A stretch of DNA of 64,000 nt, taken from contig JAPSKP010000002.1 in the NCBI GenBank assembly GCA_031181585.1, forward strand, positions 1 to 64,000. The letters are read 5' to 3'. This DNA is from Lysinibacillus sp. GTDB taxonomy: Bacteria; Bacillota; Bacilli; Bacillales_A; Planococcaceae. Shown piece after piece: positions 49,580 to 58,672 of this stretch. Under the pieces are notes generated by a model. That model made no database searches. It was given only the letters and a program-made list of their open reading frames with translations, and was not told the origin of the DNA. A program made the position numbers and the translations under genes. The stretch's first letter is position 1, and the number at the start of each line of letters is the position of its first letter.

Positions 49580-50722
49580 TTAAAGCATATATTTCATAAT
49601 ACTTTGTGCAATATCATCAACATCGGCTACCTCATCGACAAGCTGCGTTTCCACGGCAGCTTTCGGCATCCCATATACGATACACGTATCCGCTGACTCT
49701 GCAATGGCCATTACGTTGCCTGTCTGCTTTAATGCGACCAGACCTTTTGACCCGTCATACCCCATTCCAGTCATAATGACAGCGATTTTATCAAATTCAT
49801 TGAATCTGCTTACATCTTCAAATAATACATCCACTGATGGACGGTGTCCTGAACGTGGAGGCTCTGTTTGATCAAGAACTATTCCAAACGTTGTCCCTAC
49901 CTTCCGCAGTTTTACATGATATCCTCCCGGCGCAATATAAGCCACACCATTTTGTAAAATATCACCATGTTCTGCTTCCTTCACTTTGATGTCACTCAAT
50001 TGGTCCAGTCTATTCGCCAATGATTTTGTAAATCCTGCCGGCATATGCTGAACTATTAGAATAGGCGCTTGAATGTCTGAAGGAATTTTAGTTATGACTT
50101 CCTGCAATGCACGCGGCCCTCCCGTGGAAGTGCCAATTAACACTACTTTTCTTGATGCTTTGCTCCATTCCTTTCTTACCGGATGTAGAAATGGTTTGGG
50201 AGTAGCCGGTTGTTGTGGTGAAGCTTCCTTTTTCCATCTTGGCGGTGTTTGTATAGATGAAATTGATGGCTCCGAGCGCCTTGTACCAATTGGTTTTTTT
50301 AACTTTGTAATGGAGACTTGCGTTGCCTGCTCCACCTTATGGACAAGCTCATTCTGAATTTTATGTAAATCTAACGAAATCGTTCCACTTGGCTTAGCAA
50401 CAAAATCAACAGCACCATATTCCATTGCCATCATTGTCGTATCCGTTCCGCTTCTTGTTGTACTAGAAAGCATGACGACCGGTACAGGACAAATTGCCAT
50501 AATTTCTTTTAATGCTTCAAGCCCATTCATTTCGGGCATTTCGACATCCATTGTTACAACATCCGGCTGCAGCTGCTGAATTTTCTTGATTGCATCCTTC
50601 CCGTTACGAGCCGTTCCCACTACTTCTACCCTCGGGTTTCCAACAAAAAAGTCACTAATCAGCTTCCTCATAAAAGCAGAGTCATCAACAATCAACAGCT
50701 TGCTTTTTTTAGAGAAGTCCAA
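49580..50722 (-). CDS. cheB: Chemotaxis methylesterase/deamidase CheB
   Basis: Response regulator that demethylates receptors. 380 residues: receiver domain with phospho-acceptor Asp59 in VVTMDVEMPEMNG, a linker (about 125-185), and the esterase domain with Ser in IGTSTGGPRAL, HMPAGF and the GMGYDG loop. Start is a TTG at 50722, placed directly after the flhG stop with AAAGGACG upstream. Confidence 0.95.
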   Translation of the reverse strand: MDFSKKSKLLIVDDSAFMRKLISDFFVGNPRVEVVGTARNGKDAIKKIQQLQPDVVTMDVEMPEMNGLEALKEIMAICPVPVVMLSSTTRSGTDTTMMAMEYGAVDFVAKPSGTISLDLHKIQNELVHKVEQATQVSITKLKKPIGTRRSEPSISSIQTPPRWKKEASPQQPATPKPFLHPVRKEWSKASRKVVLIGTSTGGPRALQEVITKIPSDIQAPILIVQHMPAGFTKSLANRLDQLSDIKVKEAEHGDILQNGVAYIAPGGYHVKLRKVGTTFGIVLDQTEPPRSGHRPSVDVLFEDVSRFNEFDKIAVIMTGMGYDGSKGLVALKQTGNVMAIAESADTCIVYGMPKAAVETQLVDEVADVDDIAQSIMKYML

Positions 50723-51595
50723 TCAATCACGTCCTTTCGAAAAAATACTTTTCAATTTTGATAAAAAACCTTTGGCTTCAGAAGGTGCGTGGATTTCTTC
50801 ATAACGATGATCAACAAATCTACTGACTATTCGATTCATCGTTTTTGAAACAGGAGCCTCAGGGTAAGCTAATGTAAACGGTACTTGTTCTCTTACTGCC
50901 CGCCGAACGACAGGGTCTTCCGGTAAAGAACCTAGAATCGTTACCTCTTTCGAGAGAAACTTTTGCATTGCACTAGACAAACGATTCAATGTGTCTTGTC
51001 CTTCTTCCTGTGTAAAGGCTCGGTTGCATAAAATTGAAAATCGTTTCTCACTATCTTTTAAATAAATGTATTTCATCATGGAATAGGCATCCATAATAGC
51101 TGTTGGCTCTGCGGTAGAAATTACGATAATTTCATCGACTGCCGTCAGCAGGTCTAATGACCAGTTCGCTGCTCCTGCTCCCATATCAAACAAAATATAA
51201 TCGAATGTTTTTTGAAGGTGCTCAAACCCTTCAAGCAATCGATTAAACATTCCTTCTGACCACTCCATGAGAGAGGACATACCTGAGCCGCCTGAGATGT
51301 ACCGTAAGCCGCTTGGACCTTCATGTATCACCTCATCGAGAGAGAAATCACCATCCAGATAATCTTTTAAACTAGTAGATACGCTTTTCCCCATCAATAT
51401 GTGAATATTGCCCATTCCAATATCCATGTCTAAGACAACAACTTTTTTTCCTTCTTTTGCAAGCAGTGTAGCGAAGTTCATCGTAAAATTACTTTTTCCG
51501 ACACCGCCTTTCCCACTGACCACAGCAATAGATCTTCCTATGGCACCCTCATTCTCAAGCATCTTCATTCTTAATTTTTCGGCTTGATCTCTCAT
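50723..51595 (-). CDS. flhG: Flagellar placement ATPase FlhG (YlxH, MinD-like)
   Basis: MinD/ParA-type ATPase that sets flagellar number and position and stimulates FlhF. 290 residues, deviant Walker A SGKGGVGKS at residues 27-35, switch VLDMDIGMGN, and Walker B-like YILFDMGAGA. The C-terminus carries an amphipathic stretch FLSKLKSIFSKG that fits a membrane-targeting helix. AAGGAGAAG before ATG, overlapping flhF by four bases. Confidence 0.94.
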   Translation of the reverse strand: MRDQAEKLRMKMLENEGAIGRSIAVVSGKGGVGKSNFTMNFATLLAKEGKKVVVLDMDIGMGNIHILMGKSVSTSLKDYLDGDFSLDEVIHEGPSGLRYISGGSGMSSLMEWSEGMFNRLLEGFEHLQKTFDYILFDMGAGAANWSLDLLTAVDEIIVISTAEPTAIMDAYSMMKYIYLKDSEKRFSILCNRAFTQEEGQDTLNRLSSAMQKFLSKEVTILGSLPEDPVVRRAVREQVPFTLAYPEAPVSKTMNRIVSRFVDHRYEEIHAPSEAKGFLSKLKSIFSKGRD

Positions 51596-52749
51596 TCAAC
51601 TTCTCCTTGAAAGAACAATTCAAATAATTTTTCTAGGTCTGGCTGCTCAATATCCTCTGGTACTTCTTGTCCATTCGTATAGTAAGCAAGTCCCTTTTTA
51701 TATTTAATCATTAAATTGAAGATAGTGCCAATAGAATTTGTTTCATCCAATTTTGTGAAAATAAACTTTTTAATTGGAATTTCTTCAAATTGTTCTACCA
51801 CCGATTCTAAATCTCTCTCTTTTGCTGTTAAAGATAGTACTAAAAATGATTCAGCCTGTGCATTAAAATCAATTAAGTGCTGTAAATCTTCCACATATTT
51901 TGCTTCCCTATAGTTGCGGCCAGCTGTGTCAATGAAAATTACATCCAAGTAATCAAGCTTTTCTAGGGCATGTTTATAATCTTCCGCATTATAGGCAATC
52001 TCGATTGGTGCCTGAAGCAACCCTGCGTAGGTTTTCAATTGTTCAATTGCCGCAATCCGATACGTGTCTGTTGTAATAAAGCCAATCTTCTTCTTCTTTT
52101 CCAACACAGAACGTGCTGCCATTTTGGCAATTGTTGTTGTTTTGCCTACGCCAGTCGGTCCAAGAATATTAATATATTTTTTATCGTATGTTAAACCGCC
52201 AATTTCAACATCCTTCAACTGATCACGTAAATATGCTTCTGTCACAACCTGCATCTCACCAAAGGCAATTTCCTCATTTTTGTTTTTGAAATGCTGAAAA
52301 AGCTCATCACTAATTGCTGTGATGAGCTCTTTGCTAAGCTCTTGGCGCTTCAGAAAGTCAATAAAGGGCAAGAGTTCATCCGGATATTGGGATTGGATTG
52401 AATGGCGTTGAAGCGACTGCATAATCGATTTTAAATCAGCTATCTCCTTCTTCAGCTCTTCGTTCATTTGTGTATCAACTTTCTCGTGCTCTGTAACAGA
52501 AGAAGTCGCTGCAGCTTCTCTATAGGAGGAAGCAGGTACTGAAAAATCAGGCAACGGAGAAACGGGCGGCTTTTTCTCCACCCGGTCTACTCCTGCTACT
52601 ACTTCAAAACTCTTTTGCTTTACCAATCCAAAATACTTCTTTGTAGTCACCACTTTTGAATTGAGAATGACTGCATCTTCTCCTAAATCGGCACGAATTA
52701 ATTTCATCGCCTCTGCTATTGAGGGTGCATTATACTTTTTCATTTTCAT
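51592..52749 (-). CDS. flhF: Flagellar SRP-like GTPase FlhF
   Basis: Signal-recognition-particle-type GTPase for flagellar placement. 385 residues: basic B domain (1-110), N domain (about 125-200), G domain with LGPTGVGKTTTIAKMAA near residues 198-214, FIDTAGR and FTKLDET. ATG 52749 overlaps the flhA stop (four bases), start sequence MKMKKYNAPSIAEAM resembles other FlhF N-termini. Confidence 0.96.
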   Translation of the reverse strand: MKMKKYNAPSIAEAMKLIRADLGEDAVILNSKVVTTKKYFGLVKQKSFEVVAGVDRVEKKPPVSPLPDFSVPASSYREAAATSSVTEHEKVDTQMNEELKKEIADLKSIMQSLQRHSIQSQYPDELLPFIDFLKRQELSKELITAISDELFQHFKNKNEEIAFGEMQVVTEAYLRDQLKDVEIGGLTYDKKYINILGPTGVGKTTTIAKMAARSVLEKKKKIGFITTDTYRIAAIEQLKTYAGLLQAPIEIAYNAEDYKHALEKLDYLDVIFIDTAGRNYREAKYVEDLQHLIDFNAQAESFLVLSLTAKERDLESVVEQFEEIPIKKFIFTKLDETNSIGTIFNLMIKYKKGLAYYTNGQEVPEDIEQPDLEKLFELFFQGEVE

Positions 52750-54779
52750 TCTACATTCACCACTCCAACACTTTGAATTTCAACCGCGGCATCCAACTCG
52801 TTATAAGATAAAATAGGAATTTGCGGGAAATACCGCTCTGTAAGCTGTCTTAAATACATTCGAACTCCTGGAGAGCACAGAATTAGCGGAGACTGCTCCA
52901 TAAAGGATACTCTCTCTACTTCTTTGGCAATCGCTTCTAATACAAATTGCGAGTCTTGTGGATCCATTGCTAGATAATTACCATGATCTGTTTGCTGGAT
53001 ACTATCTGCCACCATTTTCTCTACCTTACCCGAAACAGTGATGACTTTTAAAGCCGGCTGCCCGTTTACAAACTGGGTTGTAATTTGACGTGCCAAAGCT
53101 TGTCTGACGTACTCAGTTAAAATATCGGTGTCGCTTGTCAATTTTGCATAGTCTGCGAGCGTTTCAAAAATTATAGGTAAATTGCGGATCGAGACATTTT
53201 CTCTCAATAATTTCGCCAATACCTTTTGAATTTCTCCTATTGATAACGGTGCAGGGGTTAATTCATCGACTAAAATCGCATGTGTTTCACGTAAGTGATC
53301 AATCAGCTGCTTCGTTTCCTGGCGGCCTAGTAATTCATGCGCATTTGCACGGATCATTTCTGTCAAATGAGTCGAAACCACGCTCGGTGGATCTACCACT
53401 GTATACCCCAGCATTTCTGCGTCTTCCTTAACTTGCTCAGTAATCCATTTTGCAGGAAGTCCGAATGATGGTTCAATCGTATCAATTCCTTCAATTGAGT
53501 TATCATCGCCAGGGCTCATAGCCAAGTAATGGTCAAGTAATAATTCGCCTCTTGCCATTTCATTTCCTTTAATTTTGATACGGTACTCATTCGGCTGAAG
53601 CTGAATGTTATCACGTATACGAACAACCGGAATAACAATTCCCAGTTCCAGTGCAAGCTGCCTCCGGATCATTACTACTCGGTCGAGTAAATCACCGCCC
53701 TGTGCAGCATCTACCAGCGGAATCAAGCCGTAACCAAATTCAAATTCGATTGGGTCGACACTCAGTAGATTGACGACGTTTTCCGGACTCTTCATCGTAT
53801 CGGCTGCCACTTCCTGCTCCATCTCGAGAATTTCTTCTGGATCCTCTTCTTTCTTACGGTCAATCAAGAATGCACCTAAAAGTAATGATGCTGCTATAGG
53901 AACCGTAATCCATAAAGGAATTGGCGTGAATAGACCTAATAGCAAGATAGTAGCGCCGGCAACATAAAGTAACTTTGACTGTGCGAATAACTGGTTTGTA
54001 ATATCTACACCAAGATTACCATCTGAAGCTGCACGTGTTACAACGATCCCTGTTGCTGTTGAAATAAGCAATGCCGGAATCTGGGCAACAAGACCATCCC
54101 CGACTGTCAGGACCGAGAATTTATTGGCTGCCTCGCCGAATTCAAGACCCATTTGTGCCACACCAATAATCATCCCGACTAATAGGTTGATGAATACCAT
54201 AATGATAGAGGCAATGGCGTCTCCTTTTACGAACTTTGTTGCCCCGTCCATCGCTCCGTAAAAGTCCGCTTCTCCCGCTACTTTTTCACGGCGCTCACGT
54301 GCTTCTTTCTCTGAGATAATTCCCGCATTTAAATCTGCGTCAATACTCATTTGTTTACCAGGCATCGCATCTAACGTAAAGCGTGCTGCTACCTCTGCCA
54401 CACGCTCCGCCCCTTTTGTAATAACGATAAACTGAATAATAACTAATAATAAGAAAATAACAATACCGACCAGCACATTTCCGCCGGTTACAAAGTTACC
54501 GAATGTTTCAACAACATCCCCTGCATCACCTTCTGCTAAAATGGCACGTGTTGTGGATACAGACAATGCCAGACGGAAGAGGGTTAAGAGCAGGATGACT
54601 GTCGGAAATATGGAAAAGTCCAATGCTTCTTTCATATTCATCGATGTTAATAACACCAGTAATGCTAATGTAATATTGATGATAATCAAGAAACTCAGCA
54701 GCCAGTGTGGAAGAGGGATGACGAGCATCGCTACGATTAAAATAACCGCACCTAAAACCCCTAAATCGCGAACTTGCAT
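52746..54779 (-). CDS. flhA: Flagellar export protein FlhA
   Basis: Large export-gate subunit. 677 residues: about eight membrane segments in the first 320 residues with the conserved cytoplasmic FHIPEP-type loop KGAERVAEVAARFTLDAMPG (20 residues) near 140, and a large C-terminal cytoplasmic domain that docks chaperone-substrate complexes. TTAGGAGG precedes ATG. Follows flhB by 29 bases. Confidence 0.97.
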   Translation of the reverse strand: MQVRDLGVLGAVILIVAMLVIPLPHWLLSFLIIINITLALLVLLTSMNMKEALDFSIFPTVILLLTLFRLALSVSTTRAILAEGDAGDVVETFGNFVTGGNVLVGIVIFLLLVIIQFIVITKGAERVAEVAARFTLDAMPGKQMSIDADLNAGIISEKEARERREKVAGEADFYGAMDGATKFVKGDAIASIIMVFINLLVGMIIGVAQMGLEFGEAANKFSVLTVGDGLVAQIPALLISTATGIVVTRAASDGNLGVDITNQLFAQSKLLYVAGATILLLGLFTPIPLWITVPIAASLLLGAFLIDRKKEEDPEEILEMEQEVAADTMKSPENVVNLLSVDPIEFEFGYGLIPLVDAAQGGDLLDRVVMIRRQLALELGIVIPVVRIRDNIQLQPNEYRIKIKGNEMARGELLLDHYLAMSPGDDNSIEGIDTIEPSFGLPAKWITEQVKEDAEMLGYTVVDPPSVVSTHLTEMIRANAHELLGRQETKQLIDHLRETHAILVDELTPAPLSIGEIQKVLAKLLRENVSIRNLPIIFETLADYAKLTSDTDILTEYVRQALARQITTQFVNGQPALKVITVSGKVEKMVADSIQQTDHGNYLAMDPQDSQFVLEAIAKEVERVSFMEQSPLILCSPGVRMYLRQLTERYFPQIPILSYNELDAAVEIQSVGVVNVE

Positions 54780-54808
54780 AGTTGTCCCTCCTAAAAATGT
54801 TTCGTGCT

Positions 54809-55897
54809 CTAAATTTTGCGTTTTATGCGGTATACATAAGCAAGAATTTCTGCTACCGCTTTGAAAAACTCCTCAGGAACTTGGTCGCCGATTTCTACCT
54901 GATCATACATCGCACGGGCAAGCGGTCTGTTTTCCACCATCACGACATCATGTTCCTTTGCAATTAACTTAATTTTTTGTGCAACAAAATCTGTTCCCTT
55001 CGCTACGACACGCGGTGCATCCATACTATTTTCATCGTACTTCAGTACAATTGCATAGTGCGTAGGGTTTGTAATAACTACATCTGCATGAGGCACTTCC
55101 TGCATCATACGCCGCATTGCCATTTCACGCTGGCGCTGCTTAATCTTCGATTTGATGAGGGGGTCACCTTCTGCATTTTTATGCTCATCTTTAATATCCT
55201 GCTTGGACATCTTTAAATTTTTCTCATATTCATATTTTTCGTATATATAATCTAATAGAGCGATAAATAAAAGCATTACCGCTGCTGCTATCCCCATAAT
55301 TCCTGTCAGAAGCGCTACAGTTGACAGTGTTTCCCACGGGCTTTGGAATGCTAGTGAAAGTACTTCTTCTAAATTGATCCAAATCACGGCGGCCGTTACG
55401 ACCCCGAGAAAGGTAATTTTGAGAAGCGACTTCACTAGATTAATAAGCGCACGGACTGATATTATCTTTTTAATCCCTTTAATAGGATCAATTTTTTTGA
55501 GATCCAGCTTGAGCGTTTCTGTCGTAAAAAGAAACCCAAACTGCAAATAGTTTGCTCCAACGCCTGCAACCATTGCGATTGCCATGATCGGCAACACAAC
55601 CATTGCCATTTCTTGAATCGTATCCGTATACATCTTCATAACGGTCTCAATCGATACGGTGTCGATGAGCATATTTCGCTGAAAAGCTTGAATAAGGAAA
55701 GCAAAGATCCCTTCCTGCATCATAGGAGCCGCAAAAAACAAGAAGATGAAAATGATGAGCAGTAAAAATGCTGCTGACACATCTTGGCTTTTCAATACCT
55801 GTCCTTTTTTACGAGCGTCCTGGCGTTTTTTAGGCGTTGCTTTCTCCGTTTTTTCACCGGCGAAAAACTGCAGGTCTACTGTGATTAATAACTTCAT
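54809..55897 (-). CDS. flhB: Flagellar export switch protein FlhB
   Basis: Controls export substrate switching from hook to filament. 362 residues from ATG 55897, immediately after the fliR stop; the frame extends four codons to a GTG inside the binding-site region. N-terminal four-helix membrane domain (about 25-215), cytoplasmic domain with the autocleavage motif NPTH at about residues 277-280. Confidence 0.96.
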   Translation of the reverse strand: MKLLITVDLQFFAGEKTEKATPKKRQDARKKGQVLKSQDVSAAFLLLIIFIFLFFAAPMMQEGIFAFLIQAFQRNMLIDTVSIETVMKMYTDTIQEMAMVVLPIMAIAMVAGVGANYLQFGFLFTTETLKLDLKKIDPIKGIKKIISVRALINLVKSLLKITFLGVVTAAVIWINLEEVLSLAFQSPWETLSTVALLTGIMGIAAAVMLLFIALLDYIYEKYEYEKNLKMSKQDIKDEHKNAEGDPLIKSKIKQRQREMAMRRMMQEVPHADVVITNPTHYAIVLKYDENSMDAPRVVAKGTDFVAQKIKLIAKEHDVVMVENRPLARAMYDQVEIGDQVPEEFFKAVAEILAYVYRIKRKI

Positions 55898-55898
55898 C

Positions 55899-56675
55899 CT
55901 ACCCACCACCTAAAATCGCCATCACATTACGCATCGCTATTATGGCCATCTCAATAACACTTTCCATTACTTCTACCATTACAGCCATCATGATCACCAA
56001 TACGATAAAACCAATTGCAATTTTAATAGGAAAGCCGACAACAAAAATATTCAACTGAGGTACTGTTTTCCCTGTAATCCCTAAAGCGAATGTCACTAAA
56101 AATAAGGTTGCAACTATTGGAGCAGACATTTGGAATGCAATCGCAAAAACTGCTACAAATAATTTCATAATCATCTCTACGAACTTCTCATCTCCAAAAT
56201 GCGGGAAAAACTGGTCAATGGGCATGAACTGGTAGCTATAAAAGATACCATCCATGATAAGGTGATGGCCGTTGATGGCCAATAGCACCAATAATAGGAG
56301 GAAGTTAAAAAACTGCCCCATCAATGGACTCTGTGCTCCTGTTTGCGGATCGACAATGTTTGCCATGGCAAAACCCATCTGGAAATCAATGAATCCACCG
56401 GCAATTTGGACTGCAGAAAATACAATATAAACCGCTAATCCAAGCGTCAACCCAACAATTGCTTCTTTAATGATGAGTAATATGTATTCTCCGTTAATAG
56501 TGAATGCCTCAATTGAAAAGGTATAATACATCATCCAGGATAATACCAATGCAAAGCCTATTTTCAATTGAGACGGAATTGTACGATATGAAAATAATGG
56601 GACCGATACAAAAAATGCAGCTACCCTTACAAAAATCAATAATAAAACTGAGATTTTCGGTACTAATTCCGTCAT
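55899..56675 (-). CDS. fliR: Flagellar export protein FliR
   Basis: Export-gate membrane protein, 258 residues, with about six hydrophobic segments and the family stretch FVSVPLFSYRTIPSQLKIGF (20 residues) near residues 21-40 and GFAMANIVDPQTGAQSPL near 100. ATG 56675 lies five bases after fliQ. Works with FliP and FliQ in the gate. Confidence 0.95.
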   Translation of the reverse strand: MTELVPKISVLLLIFVRVAAFFVSVPLFSYRTIPSQLKIGFALVLSWMMYYTFSIEAFTINGEYILLIIKEAIVGLTLGLAVYIVFSAVQIAGGFIDFQMGFAMANIVDPQTGAQSPLMGQFFNFLLLLVLLAINGHHLIMDGIFYSYQFMPIDQFFPHFGDEKFVEMIMKLFVAVFAIAFQMSAPIVATLFLVTFALGITGKTVPQLNIFVVGFPIKIAIGFIVLVIMMAVMVEVMESVIEMAIIAMRNVMAILGGG

Positions 56676-56680
56676 CTAAC

Positions 56681-56950
56681 TCACCCTATATAGCGCACGA
56701 GATTATTTAAAATATCATGCACATAGCTTGTTATTTGTGATAGCATCCAGGCGCCGAAAAAGATAAGGGCCAGCAACACTGCCACAATCTTAGGCACAAA
56801 CGCCAGTGTCTGTTCCTGGATGGAAGTGGTCGCCTGAAAGATACTGACGATCAAACCGGAAACTAGCGCTACTAATAACAGCGGACCCGAAACGATGAGG
56901 ACAATAAAGATGGCTCTTTCTGCAATTGAAATGACCATTTCCTGTGTCAT
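56681..56950 (-). CDS. fliQ: Flagellar export protein FliQ
   Basis: 89 residues with two membrane hairpin segments and GLIVSIFQATTSIQEQTLAF (20 residues), the family hallmark, between them. Site TTAGGGGATG upstream of ATG. Sits between fliP and fliR. Confidence 0.96.
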   Translation of the reverse strand: MTQEMVISIAERAIFIVLIVSGPLLLVALVSGLIVSIFQATTSIQEQTLAFVPKIVAVLLALIFFGAWMLSQITSYVHDILNNLVRYIG

Positions 56951-56964
56951 ACTTGTATCATCCC

Positions 56965-57633
56965 CTAACTAAAACTCTGAAGTAACGATTTCATGATCAA
57001 ATACCAACCGTCAACTAGTATAAATAATAGTATCTTGAACGGTAAAGAAATCATAACTGGAGGCAGCATCATCATCCCCATCGACATCAAGACTGAAGCG
57101 ACAATCATATCGATTACTAAAAAGGGAATGAAAATCATAAAGCCCATTTGAAATGCTGTTTTTATTTCACTTAAGGCAAAGGCTGGTACAAGCATTGTCA
57201 AAGGAATATCCTCGACTGATTCCGGACGCTCTGCCTGATTGTATTCTATAAATAGCTCTAAATCCTTTTGCCTTGTATGCTTGGCCATGAATTCCTTAAA
57301 CGGAAGAGAAGCACGCTCATACGCCTCTTCTAATCCGATTTCCTCGTCAAACAACGGCTGTAACGCCTGTTCGTTCACCTGCTGGAATGTTGGTGCCATG
57401 ATAAAAAAAGTTAAAAATAGTGCCAATCCGATAATAACCTGATTCGGGGGCATCTGGTTTGTTGCAAGCGCTGTTCTCGTAAAGGAAAGTACGATGACAA
57501 TACGTGCAAATGAGGTCATTAATATTAAAATGCTCGGTGCTAAAGAAAGTACCGTTAATAAAATTAATAGCTTTACAGAAGTAGAGACATTGGTCGGATC
57601 ACTTTCAGAAAAGATTGAGATAAATTCGTTCAT
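56965..57633 (-). CDS. fliP: Flagellar export protein FliP
   Basis: Export-gate subunit, 222 residues. Conserved LILMTSFARIVIVLSFTRTA (20 residues), TNQMPPNQV and a C-terminal block with FIPFLVIDMIVASVLMSMGM (20 residues). No long signal peptide, typical for Bacillales. ATG overlaps the fliZ stop by four bases; AAGGAG upstream. Confidence 0.97.
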   Translation of the reverse strand: MNEFISIFSESDPTNVSTSVKLLILLTVLSLAPSILILMTSFARIVIVLSFTRTALATNQMPPNQVIIGLALFLTFFIMAPTFQQVNEQALQPLFDEEIGLEEAYERASLPFKEFMAKHTRQKDLELFIEYNQAERPESVEDIPLTMLVPAFALSEIKTAFQMGFMIFIPFLVIDMIVASVLMSMGMMMLPPVMISLPFKILLFILVDGWYLIMKSLLQSFS

Positions 57634-58283
57634 TCCTTATCATTCTCCTTTTCCTTCCATCTTTCCAATTCATCACTACGCTCCTGTTTAATTTGCGACA
57701 GATGCTTGTCCAACATATCGCTGAAATTTGCTGGTGGTTTCTCAGCAGGCTTTTTTGTTTTAAATTTGCTAAATAGCTCAGCAATATGAGGAGAAGTGGT
57801 TGTATTACCAATCTTATCATTGTATTGCGCCAAAATTCGTTCAATTTCTTCCGGGTCAGTAATCACTTGCAGTAGCTGCACATTATCACCCACTCCCACA
57901 ATGTAGACCTTATTACCGATTTGCAGGAGCTGGACGGATTTTTGTGTACCAACTGACTGTCCCCCGAGGTTCTGTATCATGCTATTTTGCTGGTAATTTA
58001 AATTCCGCTTATTCAAAAAGCGAAGAACAAATAATAGTAGACCAAGCACAAAGACTAGAGCTAGGAAAATCTTTATGTATTCCCAAGCCCCCATACTAAC
58101 AGATGCCGAATCACTTGTTGGCGTGTCGGCATCTGTTTCATTGCTTTCTACACACTGATCAGGATTTTTTAAACATTCATCACTGATCATGGCATAGGAA
58201 GCGGGAGCTACTTGTGTAAGTACTACAAAGATAAGCAATAATACAAAAACCATCCTTGAATAAAATGATTTTCTTACGTGCAT
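57630..58283 (-). CDS. fliZ: Flagellar biosynthesis protein FliZ/FliO
   Basis: FliO-type scaffold for FliP assembly. 217 residues: N-terminal signal-like segment ending near residue 31 (VLTQVAPASYA), a short extracellular loop rich in Asp/Thr/Ser with two Cys, one membrane helix (about 69-88) and a cytoplasmic part with KSVQLLQIGNKVYIVGVGDN (20 residues). Position between cheY and fliP equals B. subtilis fliZ, whose length is close to this. Confidence 0.9.
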   Translation of the reverse strand: MHVRKSFYSRMVFVLLLIFVVLTQVAPASYAMISDECLKNPDQCVESNETDADTPTSDSASVSMGAWEYIKIFLALVFVLGLLLFVLRFLNKRNLNYQQNSMIQNLGGQSVGTQKSVQLLQIGNKVYIVGVGDNVQLLQVITDPEEIERILAQYNDKIGNTTTSPHIAELFSKFKTKKPAEKPPANFSDMLDKHLSQIKQERSDELERWKEKENDKE

Positions 58284-58287
58284 TTGA

Positions 58288-58650
58288 TTAACCTAAAGCT
58301 TTTTGGATCGCTTCAATTACACGGTCTGCTTGGAATGGTTTTACGATAAAGTCTTTTGCACCAGCTTGAATTGCATCGATAACCATTGCTTGCTGCCCCA
58401 TTGCAGAACACATGATGACTACAGCGTTCGGATCTGACCCTTTAATTGCTTTAAGAGCGGCAATACCATCCATTTCCGGCATTGTAATATCCATTGTTAC
58501 TAAATCCGGGCGTAACTCATTGTACTTCTCTACTGCTTGGACACCGTCAGCAGCTTCTCCGACTACTTCAAATCCATTTTTTGTTAAAATGTCTTTGATC
58601 ATCATACGCATGAATGCTGCGTCATCAACAATTAAAATCTTTTTAGACAT
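58288..58650 (-). CDS. cheY: Chemotaxis response regulator CheY
   Basis: Single receiver domain of 120 residues. Acidic pair DD at 9-10, phospho-acceptor Asp54 in VTMDITMPEMDG, conserved Ser/Thr in MCSAMG and Lys in FIVKPF. CheY-P binds FliM/FliY, the next upstream genes, and is dephosphorylated by FliY and CheC. GGAGG before ATG. Confidence 0.97.
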   Translation of the reverse strand: MSKKILIVDDAAFMRMMIKDILTKNGFEVVGEAADGVQAVEKYNELRPDLVTMDITMPEMDGIAALKAIKGSDPNAVVIMCSAMGQQAMVIDAIQAGAKDFIVKPFQADRVIEAIQKALG

Positions 58651-58672
58651 AGTAAGATTCCTCCAATTAAAA